Source of the DNA: Colwellia sp. RSH04
Lineage (GTDB): Bacteria; Pseudomonadota; Gammaproteobacteria; Enterobacterales; Alteromonadaceae
Reading direction: 5' to 3'
DNA: 64,000 nucleotides
Assembly (NCBI RefSeq): GCF_003545765.1
Contig: NZ_QXIO01000005.1
Span: forward strand, 248,001-312,000
Part shown: one piece after another, positions 46,599 through 56,099 of the stretch
Layout: every line of letters begins with the position of its first letter
How positions within the stretch are numbered: the stretch's first letter is position 1
Position numbers and translations under genes: made by a program
The notes under the pieces: generated by a model
Told to the model about the DNA's origin: nothing
The model's database searches: none
What the model saw: only the letters and a program-made list of their open reading frames with translations

Positions 46599-46864
46599 AG
46601 GGTCTGTTGATCTTTCGCGATTAAATTTTGTTCGAGCTAAAAGCGTTTTATTCGCGGCGATTAGTGTGTAGCTTAGTCATTCTAAGTAAATACTACTCAA
46701 CAAAGCGTAAAATGCTTTTAGCCGAATCCTTCGGACAGCGTTTGTTGGTCATTTTTACGGCGTTATCGCCTTTTTATGTGGAATGACCACATGACAAAGG
46801 CTCTGCCTTGTACAAATACCCAACAAAAAGCTGCAAAAACAACCCCGAAAGATCAACAGCCCCT
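46599..46864. mobile_element. Family B element with terminal inverted repeats (MITE-like)
   Basis: A 266-bp non-coding element bounded by AGGGTCTGTTGATCTTTCG and CGAAAGATCAACAGCCCCT, inverted copies with one mismatch over 19 bp. Inside, GCTAAAAGC/GCTTTTAGC and two further inverted segments (TTTGTTGG/CCAACAAA and GCCTTT/AAAGGC) give a long folded structure. It has no open frame. It lies between comEC and msbA, and a solo end of the same family is at 7741. It is probably moved by a transposase encoded elsewhere. Confidence 0.7.
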
Positions 46865-46883
46865 AGGGCGTGTTTATCTTTGT
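46865..46883 (+). repeat. Family C 19-bp motif, single arm
   Basis: AGGGCGTGTTTATCTTTGT, whose exact reverse complement is the right arm of the hairpin at 16561-16609. It directly abuts the end of element B. No second arm was found nearby. Confidence 0.55.
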
Positions 46884-47011
46884 ATTTTCTCTGTATAAGC
46901 AACCGACCTTGTCATCAAGCGATAATTAGTTGGTTGTCATGAGAAAATCGCGTTAAAATGCAGTGACTGCTACGTGATAATATTTTTAGCGCAATTGAGA
47001 ACTCAAATTAA

Positions 47012-48865
47012 ATGGCTAATACCTCTTCAGACAATGTGTCGTTGAATGATTCAATGACAGAATCTTCAAATGCTCAACATAGCAATAACCAAACGCCAGT
47101 ACCTTTAGATTCCGCGACAACTTGGCAAAACTTTATTCGCTTAATGAAATATGCTAAACCGTATAAATTGGGCTTTATCGCCGCTATTATTGGTATGCTG
47201 GGCTATGCTGCCATTGATGTTTATTTTTTATCAAAACTGCAACCGCTAATTGATGAAGGCTTAACTGGTACAAACCCAGATTTTATGAAATGGGCTCCAG
47301 TATTTGTTGTTGTTGCTTTTATTGTCCGTGGTACTTTTCATTTTGTCGCTAACTACTGCCTAGCTTGGGTCGGTAATCATGTCGTTGCAGATTTAAGGCA
47401 GCAACTCTTTGAACATATTATGACATTGCCTGTTGCCTTTCATGATAAAGAATCTACTGGCGCGTTAATTTCGAAAATTACTTATGATACTGAACAGGTA
47501 CTGAATTCTGTTAGTAAATCGGTGTTAACCATTATTCAGCAAAGTGCCTTTGTTGTTGGTTTACTAGGGTGGATGTTTTATTTAAGTTGGCAACTATCGG
47601 TTATTTTCTTGTTAATCACGCCTATTATTGCGGTGATCGTAACTATTGTCTCAAAACGTTTTCGTCAAGTAAGTAAAAAAATCCAAGGAGCAATGGGGGA
47701 AGTAACCACGGCTGCAGAGCAAACATTTAATGGCCATAAAGTGGTGTTAACTTTTGGTGGTCAAGAACGAGAATATAGTCGTTTTGCCGACATTAATAAG
47801 CATAATCGTCAACAGCGCATGAAAATGATTGCGACAAAAGCATCAAGCGTACCGTTGATTCAAGTTATTGCCTCGTTTGCTTTAGCGTTTGTATTTTATG
47901 CAGTAACTTCTGACACGTTAAAAGATGCCATTTCACCAGGAATATTCGTTAGTATTATTACCTACATGACAATGCTATTACGCCCTCTTAAATTATTAAC
48001 TAATGTAAATAGTGAGTTTCAACGTGGTATGGCAGCTTGCGTGAGTATTTTTGCGGTACTTGATCAAGAAAAAGAGCTCGATACCGGCAGTAAACCTCTT
48101 GACAGAGCTAAAGGGCATATCGCTTTTAATCACGTTAATTTTTCGTACGGTAGTGATACTCAAACGGGTGAAGAAGATACCAGTAAATTAGCACTTAATG
48201 ATGTCTCATTTGCATTAAACCCAGGTGAAACCTTAGCATTAGTTGGCCGCTCTGGTAGTGGTAAATCAACGACAAGTTCACTGTTATTAAGGTTTTATGA
48301 CGTAACTTCAGGTGAAATATGTATAGATGATGTCAATATTGAAAACTATCATTTAACCGATTTAAGAAAGCAGTTTTCTTATGTTTCTCAGCAAGTTGTA
48401 TTGTTTAATGATACTTTGGCCAACAACATTGCTTACGGCAAACCTGAGGCTACGCAAGAGGAGATTATAGCTGCGGCAAAAAGTGCTCATGTAATGGAAT
48501 TTGCACAGCAAATGGAACAAGGCTTAGAAACAAATATTGGTGAAAACGGAGCGTTATTATCAGGTGGGCAAAGACAGCGTGTAGCCATTGCTAGGGCATT
48601 ATTGTGCGATACGCCGTTTCTTATTCTAGATGAAGCAACCAGTGCATTAGATACTGAGTCTGAGCGTCATATTCAAGATGCGCTTCATGCGTTGCAACAA
48701 AATAGAACTTCAATTGTGATTGCACATCGTTTATCTACTATTGAAAATGCCGATAAAATTATCGTCATGGAGCAGGGCAAAGTTATTGAGCAAGGTGATC
48801 ATAAAACCTTACTCGAGAAAGGTGGTGCCTATGCGCAGTTACATAGCTTTCAGTTTGAAGGGTAA
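47012..48865 (+). CDS. msbA: Lipid A export permease/ATP-binding protein MsbA
   Basis: A 617-residue ABC half-transporter that flips lipid A-core across the inner membrane. The membrane domain (about residues 45-340) has six hydrophobic segments. The ATPase domain has Walker A GRSGSGKSTT, signature LSGGQRQRVAIARALL, Walker B FLILDEATSALD and H-loop IVIAHRLST. The N-terminus carries an extra polar stretch of about 30 residues (Ser/Asn-rich), longer than in E. coli. lpxK follows after 53 bp. Confidence 0.94.
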   Translation: MANTSSDNVSLNDSMTESSNAQHSNNQTPVPLDSATTWQNFIRLMKYAKPYKLGFIAAIIGMLGYAAIDVYFLSKLQPLIDEGLTGTNPDFMKWAPVFVVVAFIVRGTFHFVANYCLAWVGNHVVADLRQQLFEHIMTLPVAFHDKESTGALISKITYDTEQVLNSVSKSVLTIIQQSAFVVGLLGWMFYLSWQLSVIFLLITPIIAVIVTIVSKRFRQVSKKIQGAMGEVTTAAEQTFNGHKVVLTFGGQEREYSRFADINKHNRQQRMKMIATKASSVPLIQVIASFALAFVFYAVTSDTLKDAISPGIFVSIITYMTMLLRPLKLLTNVNSEFQRGMAACVSIFAVLDQEKELDTGSKPLDRAKGHIAFNHVNFSYGSDTQTGEEDTSKLALNDVSFALNPGETLALVGRSGSGKSTTSSLLLRFYDVTSGEICIDDVNIENYHLTDLRKQFSYVSQQVVLFNDTLANNIAYGKPEATQEEIIAAAKSAHVMEFAQQMEQGLETNIGENGALLSGGQRQRVAIARALLCDTPFLILDEATSALDTESERHIQDALHALQQNRTSIVIAHRLSTIENADKIIVMEQGKVIEQGDHKTLLEKGGAYAQLHSFQFEG

Positions 48866-48918
48866 GTATTACTGATGGCATGTATCAATAGCGCTTCACT
48901 ACACATAGAAGTTAGCCA

Positions 48919-49965
48919 ATGCGTTTAATTGAAAAAGTGTGGTTTTACCAACACAAAGCAAAATATTGGTTAGTTCCATTACTGTTACCGTTAAGTTTGC
49001 TTTTTTTCTTATTGAGCCAATTACGGCGAGTGCTTTTTAAGTTAGGCTTCAAGCAATCCGTTAAGCTTGATTGCCCTGTTATTATTGTTGGTAACATTGG
49101 GGTTGGTGGTAACGGTAAAACGCCTGTTGTCGTTTATTTAGTTAAACTTGCACAACAATTAGGCTTTAGACCAGGTGTTATTTCTCGCGGTTATGGTGGT
49201 AATGCACCTAGTTACCCATACCTGTTAAACGAACAATCAACAGCAATTGAAGCAGGTGATGAACCTATGCTTATTTTCAAACGCTGTAATGTTCCTGTTT
49301 GTGTTGGAAGTGATCGGGTGGCTTCTGCCAAGACACTGATTAAACAGGGTTGTAATATCATTATCAGTGATGATGGTTTGCAGCATTATCGCTTACAACG
49401 AGATAAAGAGATTATTGTTATTGATAATAAGCGCCTATTTGGCAATGGTTTATTATTACCCGCAGGCCCATTAAGAGAAACAACAACACGTTTAAATTCT
49501 GCTGATCTATTGATATTTAATGGTGAGGGTAAGCCAAAGAAAGTAGTGGCTGCTTCAACGTTACCAAGTTTGTCAATGGAGCTTGGGGCAACAAAGCTAT
49601 GTAATTTAGTTTCTGGCCAGCAAATAACTGTTAATGATTTTATGCAATTACATACCATGGCTTGTAATGCCATTGCAGGTATCGGGGCACCCGAGCGTTT
49701 TTTTGCAAGTTTACAAAAACTTGGTTTCACGCTTAATGCTCAGCAAGGCTTTTTTGACCATCATAGTTTCATGCTAGATGACTTTTCTCAATATCCTGAT
49801 ACTATTCCGTTGATAATGACAGAGAAAGATGCGGTAAAATGTCGAGAGTTTGCTAAAGAAAATTGGTGGTACTTGCCCGTTGATGCCGTTTTCTCGTCAA
49901 AGCATCAACAGCAAATAGAAGTTTTATTGAGTAGCTGTAGAAAAGAAATGAATAGTGATAGGTAG
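48919..49965 (+). CDS. lpxK: Tetraacyldisaccharide 4'-kinase
   Basis: A 348-residue inner-membrane kinase that phosphorylates the 4' position of the lipid A precursor. The N-terminal hydrophobic helix (YWLVPLLLPLSLLFFLLSQL) anchors it; the P-loop is VGGNGKTPVV; further motifs are VISRGYGGN, GDEPMLIF and IISDDGLQHYRL, the last typical of LpxK. The set msbA-lpxK-ycaR-kdsB is the usual lipopolysaccharide cluster. Confidence 0.95.
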   Translation: MRLIEKVWFYQHKAKYWLVPLLLPLSLLFFLLSQLRRVLFKLGFKQSVKLDCPVIIVGNIGVGGNGKTPVVVYLVKLAQQLGFRPGVISRGYGGNAPSYPYLLNEQSTAIEAGDEPMLIFKRCNVPVCVGSDRVASAKTLIKQGCNIIISDDGLQHYRLQRDKEIIVIDNKRLFGNGLLLPAGPLRETTTRLNSADLLIFNGEGKPKKVVAASTLPSLSMELGATKLCNLVSGQQITVNDFMQLHTMACNAIAGIGAPERFFASLQKLGFTLNAQQGFFDHHSFMLDDFSQYPDTIPLIMTEKDAVKCREFAKENWWYLPVDAVFSSKHQQQIEVLLSSCRKEMNSDR

Positions 49966-49989
49966 TAAAGTTAACTATTTTTCTGCACT

Positions 49990-50045
49990 AACGTAAAAAA
50001 TAACGTAAACAAATAACGTAAAATACAACGTATATTAATTTCGTA
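49990..50045 (+). repeat. Short tandem repeats upstream of ycaR
   Basis: AACGTA occurs four times with spacing 12-13 bp (starts at 49990, 50002, 50015 and 50027), each followed by an A-rich tail, then a partial fifth (TTCGTAAAT). It fills the gap between lpxK and ycaR and may be a phased protein-binding array or simple slippage. Confidence 0.45.
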
Positions 50046-50074
50046 AATTAACTAAAATATAGAAGAGAATAATA

Positions 50075-50251
50075 ATGGCTTTTGATACCCAATTAATGGA
50101 AATCCTTGCTTGCCCTGTATGTAAAGGAAAACTAGATTATGATAAAGAGCAACAAGAACTTATTTGTAATTTTGATCGCTTAGCATACGCCATAGAACAA
50201 GACATTCCTGTTTTGTTGGAAGCCGAAGCACGTAAATTAACATCATCTTAA
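50075..50251 (+). CDS. ycaR: Trm112/YcaR-family small protein
   Basis: A 58-residue protein too short for most gene finders. It has the UPF0434/Trm112-like pattern: [16 protein letters not shown] with a CxxC pair, [20 protein letters not shown], and an acidic C-terminal stretch. In many gammaproteobacteria ycaR lies between lpxK and kdsB, exactly as here. It may be a small zinc-binding or partner protein; function not established. 'agaagagaat' precedes the ATG (start 50075). Confidence 0.9.
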   Translation: MAFDTQLMEILACPVCKGKLDYDKEQQELICNFDRLAYAIEQDIPVLLEAEARKLTSS

Positions 50252-50299
50252 ATCACACTTAGCTTTAGTAATTTTAATCATTATAAAAAAGGTATTTTT

Positions 50300-51118
50300 A
50301 TGACACAACAGAGCATAACTCAACAAAACGTATCATTTGTTGTAGTTATTCCTGCGCGCTATCAATCGTCACGTCTTCCCGGTAAGGTGTTAGCAGATAT
50401 ACATGGCAAGCCTATGATTCAATGGGTTGTGGAAAAAGCGAAATTAAGTGGTGCAAGCAAAGTTATTGTTGCTACTGATAATGATGAGGTGGCGCGAGTC
50501 GTTAATGATTTTGGTGGTGAAGTCTGTAAAACACGAGCTGACCATCAGTCAGGTACTGAACGACTGGCTGAGGTGATGGATATTTATCAATTTGCAGCAG
50601 ATGAGATCATAGTCAATGTGCAAGGGGATGAGCCTTTTATTCCTCCAGAGAATATTAGACAAGTGGCTGAAAATTTAGCAAACCAGCAAGAAAACCACAA
50701 AGCGAGAATGTCGACGTTAGCGATAAAAATTAATTCAGTTGAAGAAGCATTCAACCCTAATGCTGTTAAAGTCATTACAGATAAAAATGGTTACGCACTT
50801 TACTTTTCACGCGCAACTATTCCTTATGATCGCGAGCGCTTTTTAACTTCTCAAGCACATACTGATACCAATATAAAATCTATCGGAGATTTTTATTTAA
50901 GGCATGTTGGTATATACGCTTATCGAGCAGGTTTCATTAAAGATTATATTCACTGGCCTACCAGCGAACTTGAACAAATTGAAGCATTAGAGCAATTAAG
51001 AGTGTTATATCAAGGTGAAAAAATTCATGTTGATGTCGCGTGCAGCAATGTTCCTGTTGAAGGGGTAGATACGCCAGAAGACCTCGAAAAAGCAAAAGCT
51101 TATGCAGCAACTTTGTAA
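50300..51118 (+). CDS. kdsB: 3-deoxy-manno-octulosonate cytidylyltransferase
   Basis: A 272-residue enzyme that activates KDO with CTP to CMP-KDO for lipopolysaccharide core assembly. The family's nucleotide-binding start [17 protein letters not shown] is present, followed by [13 protein letters not shown], and [15 protein letters not shown] with the KDO-site residues. AAGG precedes the ATG. It is the last gene of the lpxK-ycaR-kdsB run and ends at a clear terminator. Confidence 0.96.
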   Translation: MTQQSITQQNVSFVVVIPARYQSSRLPGKVLADIHGKPMIQWVVEKAKLSGASKVIVATDNDEVARVVNDFGGEVCKTRADHQSGTERLAEVMDIYQFAADEIIVNVQGDEPFIPPENIRQVAENLANQQENHKARMSTLAIKINSVEEAFNPNAVKVITDKNGYALYFSRATIPYDRERFLTSQAHTDTNIKSIGDFYLRHVGIYAYRAGFIKDYIHWPTSELEQIEALEQLRVLYQGEKIHVDVACSNVPVEGVDTPEDLEKAKAYAATL

Positions 51119-51150
51119 TCGGAATTATCGGAATTGTTTATATTAATGTA

Positions 51151-51178
51151 AAGGCTTATCGATTGATAAGCCTTTTTG
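51151..51178 (+). terminator. Rho-independent terminator after kdsB
   Basis: Perfect 10-bp stem AAGGCTTATC/GATAAGCCTT with a GATT loop and a T run, 33 bp past the stop. Confidence 0.9.
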
Positions 51179-51230
51179 CTTTTCTAAGGTTTGTTTCAAA
51201 AAGGCTTTAATTATGCCACGAGTTAACCGT

Positions 51231-51818
51231 TTAATGCTGTAATGCTTTTTCGTCTCGTGTGTTTTGAATAAAGCTTGCGCTCATTTCAACAAGGTCGTGA
51301 ACTGTGCTGGGAAGCTGCTCAATATCGATAGCATCAATCAAGTTTTTAACTTCTAAGCCTAACTCAGTATCTCCTTCAATTTTTAAACGGCGCTGAAAAA
51401 ACAAAGTGTCAGGGTCTTGTTTACGACCGGCAATCAAAACCAAATCATCACCCGTTGCGCTAAAACTTACATCTTCTTGAATATGCTCATTAGGAGCAGC
51501 CATAATTAATTGGTCTTCATCAAAGCTTATCCACCAATCCAATTGTAGATCTGTAATGGATATTTTTAACCATTTACCTTGTAAAAATTCAAAATCACCA
51601 TCTTCTATCGCCTCGCGAAAAATAGAGTGCAGTGCAGGAAGCAACGCTGCCTTTTGGCCGCTATAAGGGATTAATTTTAAGCTAGGCCTTAAAACCTTTG
51701 GTAAAAAATCAATCAAAGATGTGCGCACTGCAAGCGGTATACGTTTTTCTAAAGAAGAGATAGTTGATTTTTTTGGCAAAAAACGACTCATTTGAGTCAA
51801 GGTTGTAGTTTTTATCAC
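51231..51818 (-). CDS. ubiT: SCP2-domain ubiquinone factor UbiT
   Basis: A 195-residue protein with a sterol-carrier-type SCP2 domain (DGDFEFLQGKWLKISITDLQ, LDWWISFDEDQLI, DPDTLFFQRRLKIEGDTELGL). UbiT (YhbT) takes part in oxygen-independent ubiquinone synthesis, probably by holding lipid intermediates. It diverges from ubiU and ubiV, the two partner hydroxylation proteins, as in E. coli. The 207-bp gap between them is expected to hold both promoters; I could not see a clear Fnr box. Confidence 0.9.
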   Translation of the reverse strand: MIKTTTLTQMSRFLPKKSTISSLEKRIPLAVRTSLIDFLPKVLRPSLKLIPYSGQKAALLPALHSIFREAIEDGDFEFLQGKWLKISITDLQLDWWISFDEDQLIMAAPNEHIQEDVSFSATGDDLVLIAGRKQDPDTLFFQRRLKIEGDTELGLEVKNLIDAIDIEQLPSTVHDLVEMSASFIQNTRDEKALQH

Positions 51819-52037
51819 GGTTGCCTCTTGCTATCAAAATACTGAATGGTTGCATTGTAGCAATCTACGGTATTGTTATCGTAATGCAGATCAAGTTTTC
51901 TTTAATACATATCAATAAACTAAGGTTTTTATAGCCGTACACTAAGCGCCAATTTGTTCCATTGATTGAAAGTGTTTATCAGTAGCTAATTTTCAATATG
52001 ACGATAGCTTACTACGAATATTTATTTGGAGAGTTTT

Positions 52038-53033
52038 GTGGAGTTACTTTGTCCGGCTGGTAATTTACCTGCCTTAAAAACAGCGATAGATAATGGTGCC
52101 GATGCTGTTTATATCGGTATGAAAGATGATACTAATGCGCGTCATTTTGCGGGGTTAAACTTTAATGATGGTAAGTTAGCTAAAGCGTCAGATTATGTTC
52201 ATGAACGTGGCAAAAAATTGCATGTAGCCATTAATACGTTTGCTCATGCAGGTGCAGAAGAACGATGGAAAAAAGCCGTTGATAATGCCGTAGCAATTGG
52301 CACCGATGCACTCATTATTGCTGATGTTGGTGTTCTTGATTATGCCGCCAATAAATACCCTGATGTAGAGCGTCATGTTTCTGTTCAAGCCTCGACAACG
52401 AATTTAGAAGCCATTAAATTTTTCAAAAATAACTTTGACGTAGAGCGTGTCGTTCTGCCACGTGTTTTGTCTGTTCAGCAAGTAAGGCAGTTAGCAAAAT
52501 CTAGCCCAGTCGACTTAGAAGTTTTTGCTTTTGGAAGTTTATGCATTATGGCAGAAGGGCGCTGTTATTTATCTTCTTATATGACTGGGGAATCACCCAA
52601 TACGGTTGGTGCTTGCTCTCCTGCAAAATATGTTCGCTGGCAAGAAACCGAGCAAGGTTTAGAGTCTCGTTTAAATAATGTCCTTATTGATCGCTATCAA
52701 AGTGATGAAAATGCAGGCTATCCAACGTTATGTAAAGGGCGTTTTGAAGTCGATAATAATGTTTATCATGCACTCGAAGAGCCAACAAGTTTAAATACTC
52801 TTGAGCTGATCCCTGAGCTAATGGCAATGGGTATTGTGTCGGTCAAAATTGAAGGCCGTCAACGCAGTCCTGCTTATGTCGAGCAAGTCGCGAAAACGTG
52901 GCGAATGGCCTTAGATCGCTATAAACAAAACCCTGACAACTTTGCGGTTGAAGGTGCATGGATGCAAACGTTAGCGAACCTTTCTGAAGGAGCGCAAACA
53001 ACATTAGGTGCTTATCATCGGAAGTGGCAATAA
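52038..53033 (+). CDS. ubiU: Ubiquinone biosynthesis protein UbiU
   Basis: A 331-residue U32-type protein of the anaerobic ubiquinone pathway. It carries four conserved cysteines (LCIMAEGRCYLSS, GACSPAKY and TLCKGRF) that hold a 4Fe-4S cluster with UbiV. The start is GTG at 52038 with GGAGAG before it, giving MELLCPAGNLP, the usual opening; a TTG at 52026 in frame is less likely. It works with UbiV and UbiT in O2-independent hydroxylation of the quinone ring. ubiV follows after 65 bp. Confidence 0.93.
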   Translation: MELLCPAGNLPALKTAIDNGADAVYIGMKDDTNARHFAGLNFNDGKLAKASDYVHERGKKLHVAINTFAHAGAEERWKKAVDNAVAIGTDALIIADVGVLDYAANKYPDVERHVSVQASTTNLEAIKFFKNNFDVERVVLPRVLSVQQVRQLAKSSPVDLEVFAFGSLCIMAEGRCYLSSYMTGESPNTVGACSPAKYVRWQETEQGLESRLNNVLIDRYQSDENAGYPTLCKGRFEVDNNVYHALEEPTSLNTLELIPELMAMGIVSVKIEGRQRSPAYVEQVAKTWRMALDRYKQNPDNFAVEGAWMQTLANLSEGAQTTLGAYHRKWQ

Positions 53034-53098
53034 TCGTTTTAGTTGCGCGCAAAATTTTGATAAATAAATTCAGAAAGTAATGTAAGTAAGGTAATTCT

Positions 53099-53983
53099 AT
53101 GAAGTTTTCTCTAGGCCCTAGTTTATTTTTTTGGCCAAAATCACAAGTTGAATCGTACTATCAGCAAGCGAAATCATCCAGTGCCGACATCATCTATTTA
53201 GGCGAAACCGTTTGTTCTAAACGTCGAGAGTTACGAGCAAAAGACTGGATTCAACTCGCTCATGAAGTGGCAAAAGATTCAAATAAACAAGTGGTTATTT
53301 CAACTATGACGTTGTTGGAGTCTCCCGCTGAAATTCAAGTATTAAAAAAGCTATGTGATAACGGTGATTTTTTAGTTGAAGCAAACGATTTAAGTGCTGT
53401 ACAAATTATGCATGATTTAAAAATGCCCTTTGTCGCGGGCCCTGCAATCAATTGTTATAACCTCTCAACATTGAAAGTGTTACTCAAACAAGGAATGATG
53501 CGCTGGTTAATGCCTGTTGAGTTATCGGGCGACTGGTTAAAGTCTATCTTACAAGAGGCTGAAGAGGCAGGTGTTAGAAATCAGTTTGAGTGTGAAGTTT
53601 TTTCTTGGGGGTATTTACCATTAGCCTATTCTGCACGATGTTTTACCGCACGTTCAGAAGATAGACCAAAAGATGATTGCCAATACTGCTGCATTAACTA
53701 CCCTGAAGGTCGACGCATGAATAGTCGAGAAGGTGAAAAAGTATTTGTGCTCAATGGTATTCAAACCATGTCAGGATACCAGTATAATTTAATTAATGAA
53801 GTAACAGCACTGCAAGAATTAGGCGTAGATATTGCCCGAATCAGTGCTGATAACGAACAAGCGTTTATTCAACTCGATAAATTTAAGCAGCAACTGACAC
53901 AACCCGCGCATTACCCATTAGATGGTGTAAATGAATGCAATGGTTTTTGGCATAAAATAGCCGGAATGTCTATTGCGCAATAA
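53099..53983 (+). CDS. ubiV: Ubiquinone biosynthesis protein UbiV
   Basis: A 294-residue U32-type protein, partner of UbiU. The conserved cysteines are seen as ETVCSKRRELR and SARCFTARSEDRPKDDCQYC, with CxxC near the end, forming a second 4Fe-4S site. Length matches the family. The pair ubiU-ubiV is in the standard order, 65 bp apart. A cupin gene follows after 44 bp. Confidence 0.93.
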   Translation: MKFSLGPSLFFWPKSQVESYYQQAKSSSADIIYLGETVCSKRRELRAKDWIQLAHEVAKDSNKQVVISTMTLLESPAEIQVLKKLCDNGDFLVEANDLSAVQIMHDLKMPFVAGPAINCYNLSTLKVLLKQGMMRWLMPVELSGDWLKSILQEAEEAGVRNQFECEVFSWGYLPLAYSARCFTARSEDRPKDDCQYCCINYPEGRRMNSREGEKVFVLNGIQTMSGYQYNLINEVTALQELGVDIARISADNEQAFIQLDKFKQQLTQPAHYPLDGVNECNGFWHKIAGMSIAQ

Positions 53984-54027
53984 TTCGAGCATTCGAAACT
54001 TATAATTTTATATACACTGAGAGTACT

Positions 54028-55176
54028 ATGTATCAATTAGATTTAATGCAACTGACACCACAGCAGTTTTTAGATGAGTATTGGCAGAAAAAACCTGTTG
54101 TCATTCGTCAAGGGTTTAAAGATTTTGTCGATCCTATTGATGCCAATGAGCTTGCCGGTTTTGCCATGGAAGAAGAGGTGCAATCTCGCTTAGTATATAA
54201 AGAGGGTGGTAAGTGGCAGGCAAAATTTGGCCCTTTTGAAAACTATGATCAGTTAGGCAATGAAAACTGGTCATTGGTTATTCAAGCATTAGACAATTTC
54301 TCAGAAGAAGCAGCATTATTAATTGAACCGTTTCGTTTTTTACCTCATTGGCGACTTGATGATCTTATGGCAAGTTTTGCTACCCCAGGCGGTAGTGTTG
54401 GCCCACACATTGATAATTATGATGTGTTTATTTGTCAGGGATCAGGTAAACGTCGCTGGCGTGTTGGTAATAACGGGCAACACACAGAGTTTGCTGCTCA
54501 CGAGGCGTTATTACATGTTAAGCCATTTGAAGCGATTATTGATGCTGAGTTAGAGGCAGGCGATATTATTTATATTCCACCTGGTTTTCCACATGAAGGG
54601 ATAACCCTTGAAACATCACTTAGTTTCTCAGTCGGTTTTAGAGCCAACTCTTCTGTTAGTTTACTCAGCGGTTTTGCTGATCATTTAATTGATAATGAGC
54701 TGGGAGGCCAGTTACTTAAAGATCCTAAGAGGCAAGTCACAGCACATTCGGGAGAAGTAAGTAATCAAGATTATGAAAGTATTAAAAATCAGTTGTTATC
54801 TTTAGTTGATGATAAGATATTTAAAACCTTTACAGGTAATTTCTTAACTGCGCCTAAGCATGAGCTTGATATTATGCTACCTGATGAACCTTTTGAATCG
54901 TCAGAAGTGAGCCAACTACTTACAACACATGGCATTAAACGTCTTGGAGGGTTAAGAGCGTTCTATTTCGAAGACACTATTAGTCAAGGTATCTGTTACA
55001 TTAATGGTGAAGAGGTTTCTTTTGATGCTGAGATAGCACCAGCAGTGATTTTGTTATGTGATAATGTGGTTGTATTTCCAGAGAGCTTAGCTGCTTGGTG
55101 TGAGCATTCAGCCTTTGTTAACTTGGTTGTTTCATTATTAGATAAAGGTTACTGGTATCTTGCTGAAGATGAGTAA
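54028..55176 (+). CDS. roxA: Ribosomal oxygenase, 50S L16 arginine 3-hydroxylase (RoxA/YcfD type)
   Basis: A 382-residue JmjC/cupin 2-oxoglutarate oxygenase that hydroxylates an arginine of ribosomal protein L16. The N-terminal cupin (MQLTPQQFLDEYWQKKPVVI) leads to the iron site GPHIDNYDVFICQ (HxD) and the distal His in IPPGFPHEGITL. The C-terminal half gives a dimerisation and winged-helix-like region. It sits just after ubiV; no regulatory link is known. Confidence 0.9.
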   Translation: MYQLDLMQLTPQQFLDEYWQKKPVVIRQGFKDFVDPIDANELAGFAMEEEVQSRLVYKEGGKWQAKFGPFENYDQLGNENWSLVIQALDNFSEEAALLIEPFRFLPHWRLDDLMASFATPGGSVGPHIDNYDVFICQGSGKRRWRVGNNGQHTEFAAHEALLHVKPFEAIIDAELEAGDIIYIPPGFPHEGITLETSLSFSVGFRANSSVSLLSGFADHLIDNELGGQLLKDPKRQVTAHSGEVSNQDYESIKNQLLSLVDDKIFKTFTGNFLTAPKHELDIMLPDEPFESSEVSQLLTTHGIKRLGGLRAFYFEDTISQGICYINGEEVSFDAEIAPAVILLCDNVVVFPESLAAWCEHSAFVNLVVSLLDKGYWYLAEDE

Positions 55177-55350
55177 CTATGACACGATAGCGCGTATTCA
55201 ACGTTGGTTTTAATGTCGGTTTTTTTTACAGTAAATTTTGAACAAAAGTATAATTTGTTATGTTTCATGCACTTAAAATGTGGCATGATTTTAGCATTTA
55301 ACTTTATCGGAAATTGTTCATAACGTTTTAATATAATGGAAAATGTAGTA

Positions 55351-55968
55351 ATGAATTTTAAGAATATAAAATTAATGTGTGCTTCTTTACTTTTAATTTG
55401 TGGTAATGCAAGTGCGACATTAATGACATTTGAAACACGTGATTTAGACCACGATGCGGCTAATCACGGTATCGATAAACTTGACTATGCGGGTTCTTGG
55501 TTAGCACAAGCTAGCGATATTAATAGTGTTGAATTATCAGATTTTACTATGATTAAGTCTGGTAAAGACCGTATTTCACACTTACAAATTGATTTATCAA
55601 TTGATAGAGGCTTATCAAACTGGTTTTTTGAGCTAGGTTTAGATGCAGGATTTGGTGCTGCTGTATATTTAGATGGCAACTTAGTTGACAATCGTACTGA
55701 TGATTTGTGGTGGGGTTATAACTGGAATAACAGTGATGTATTCTCTGTTGCTTTAAACGGCTTAACACGCGACAACAAAGTTGTAGATATTTATTGGGGC
55801 GAGCACTGTTGTAATGGCGCTAGTTCAATTCGCTTTAAAAACGATTTCAGCCAATGGGGTAACTTATCTGCTTCAAACTTAGCAGATGCGAGTATTCCTG
55901 AGCCTACTAGTATTGCATTAATTGCGATGGGTTTACTTGGTTTAGTAAGTCGTCGTTTTAGCAAATAA
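55351..55968 (+). CDS. Exported PEP-CTERM protein
   Basis: A 205-residue secreted protein with a signal peptide (MNFKNIKLMCASLLLICGNASA) and a C-terminal sorting tail: IPEPTSIALIAMGLLGLVSRRF, that is, a PEP motif, a hydrophobic stretch and a basic end. PEP-CTERM proteins are recognised by exosortase and linked to exopolysaccharide. The middle (LEHDAANHG... GFGAAVYLDG, YWGEHCCNG) is beta-rich and resembles the small family seen with the CCxG pair; function not known. The M at 55336 also opens the frame but gives no better signal. A terminator follows. Confidence 0.85.
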   Translation: MNFKNIKLMCASLLLICGNASATLMTFETRDLDHDAANHGIDKLDYAGSWLAQASDINSVELSDFTMIKSGKDRISHLQIDLSIDRGLSNWFFELGLDAGFGAAVYLDGNLVDNRTDDLWWGYNWNNSDVFSVALNGLTRDNKVVDIYWGEHCCNGASSIRFKNDFSQWGNLSASNLADASIPEPTSIALIAMGLLGLVSRRFSK

Positions 55969-55993
55969 TTCATTACTAATGAGTTTTATAAAG

Positions 55994-56015
55994 CCTGCAT
56001 CTGCAGGTTTTTTTT
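55994..56015 (+). terminator. Rho-independent terminator after the PEP-CTERM gene
   Basis: CCTGCA/TGCAGG stem with a 2-base loop followed by nine T, 25 bp past the stop. Confidence 0.8.
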
Positions 56016-56099
56016 TGGTTTTTTTCTGTCATTTTATTGCTTGTTCTATTTGAATAGGGATAATGACGCGCCATGTAAACATAGTTTTTTGTGATTTAA

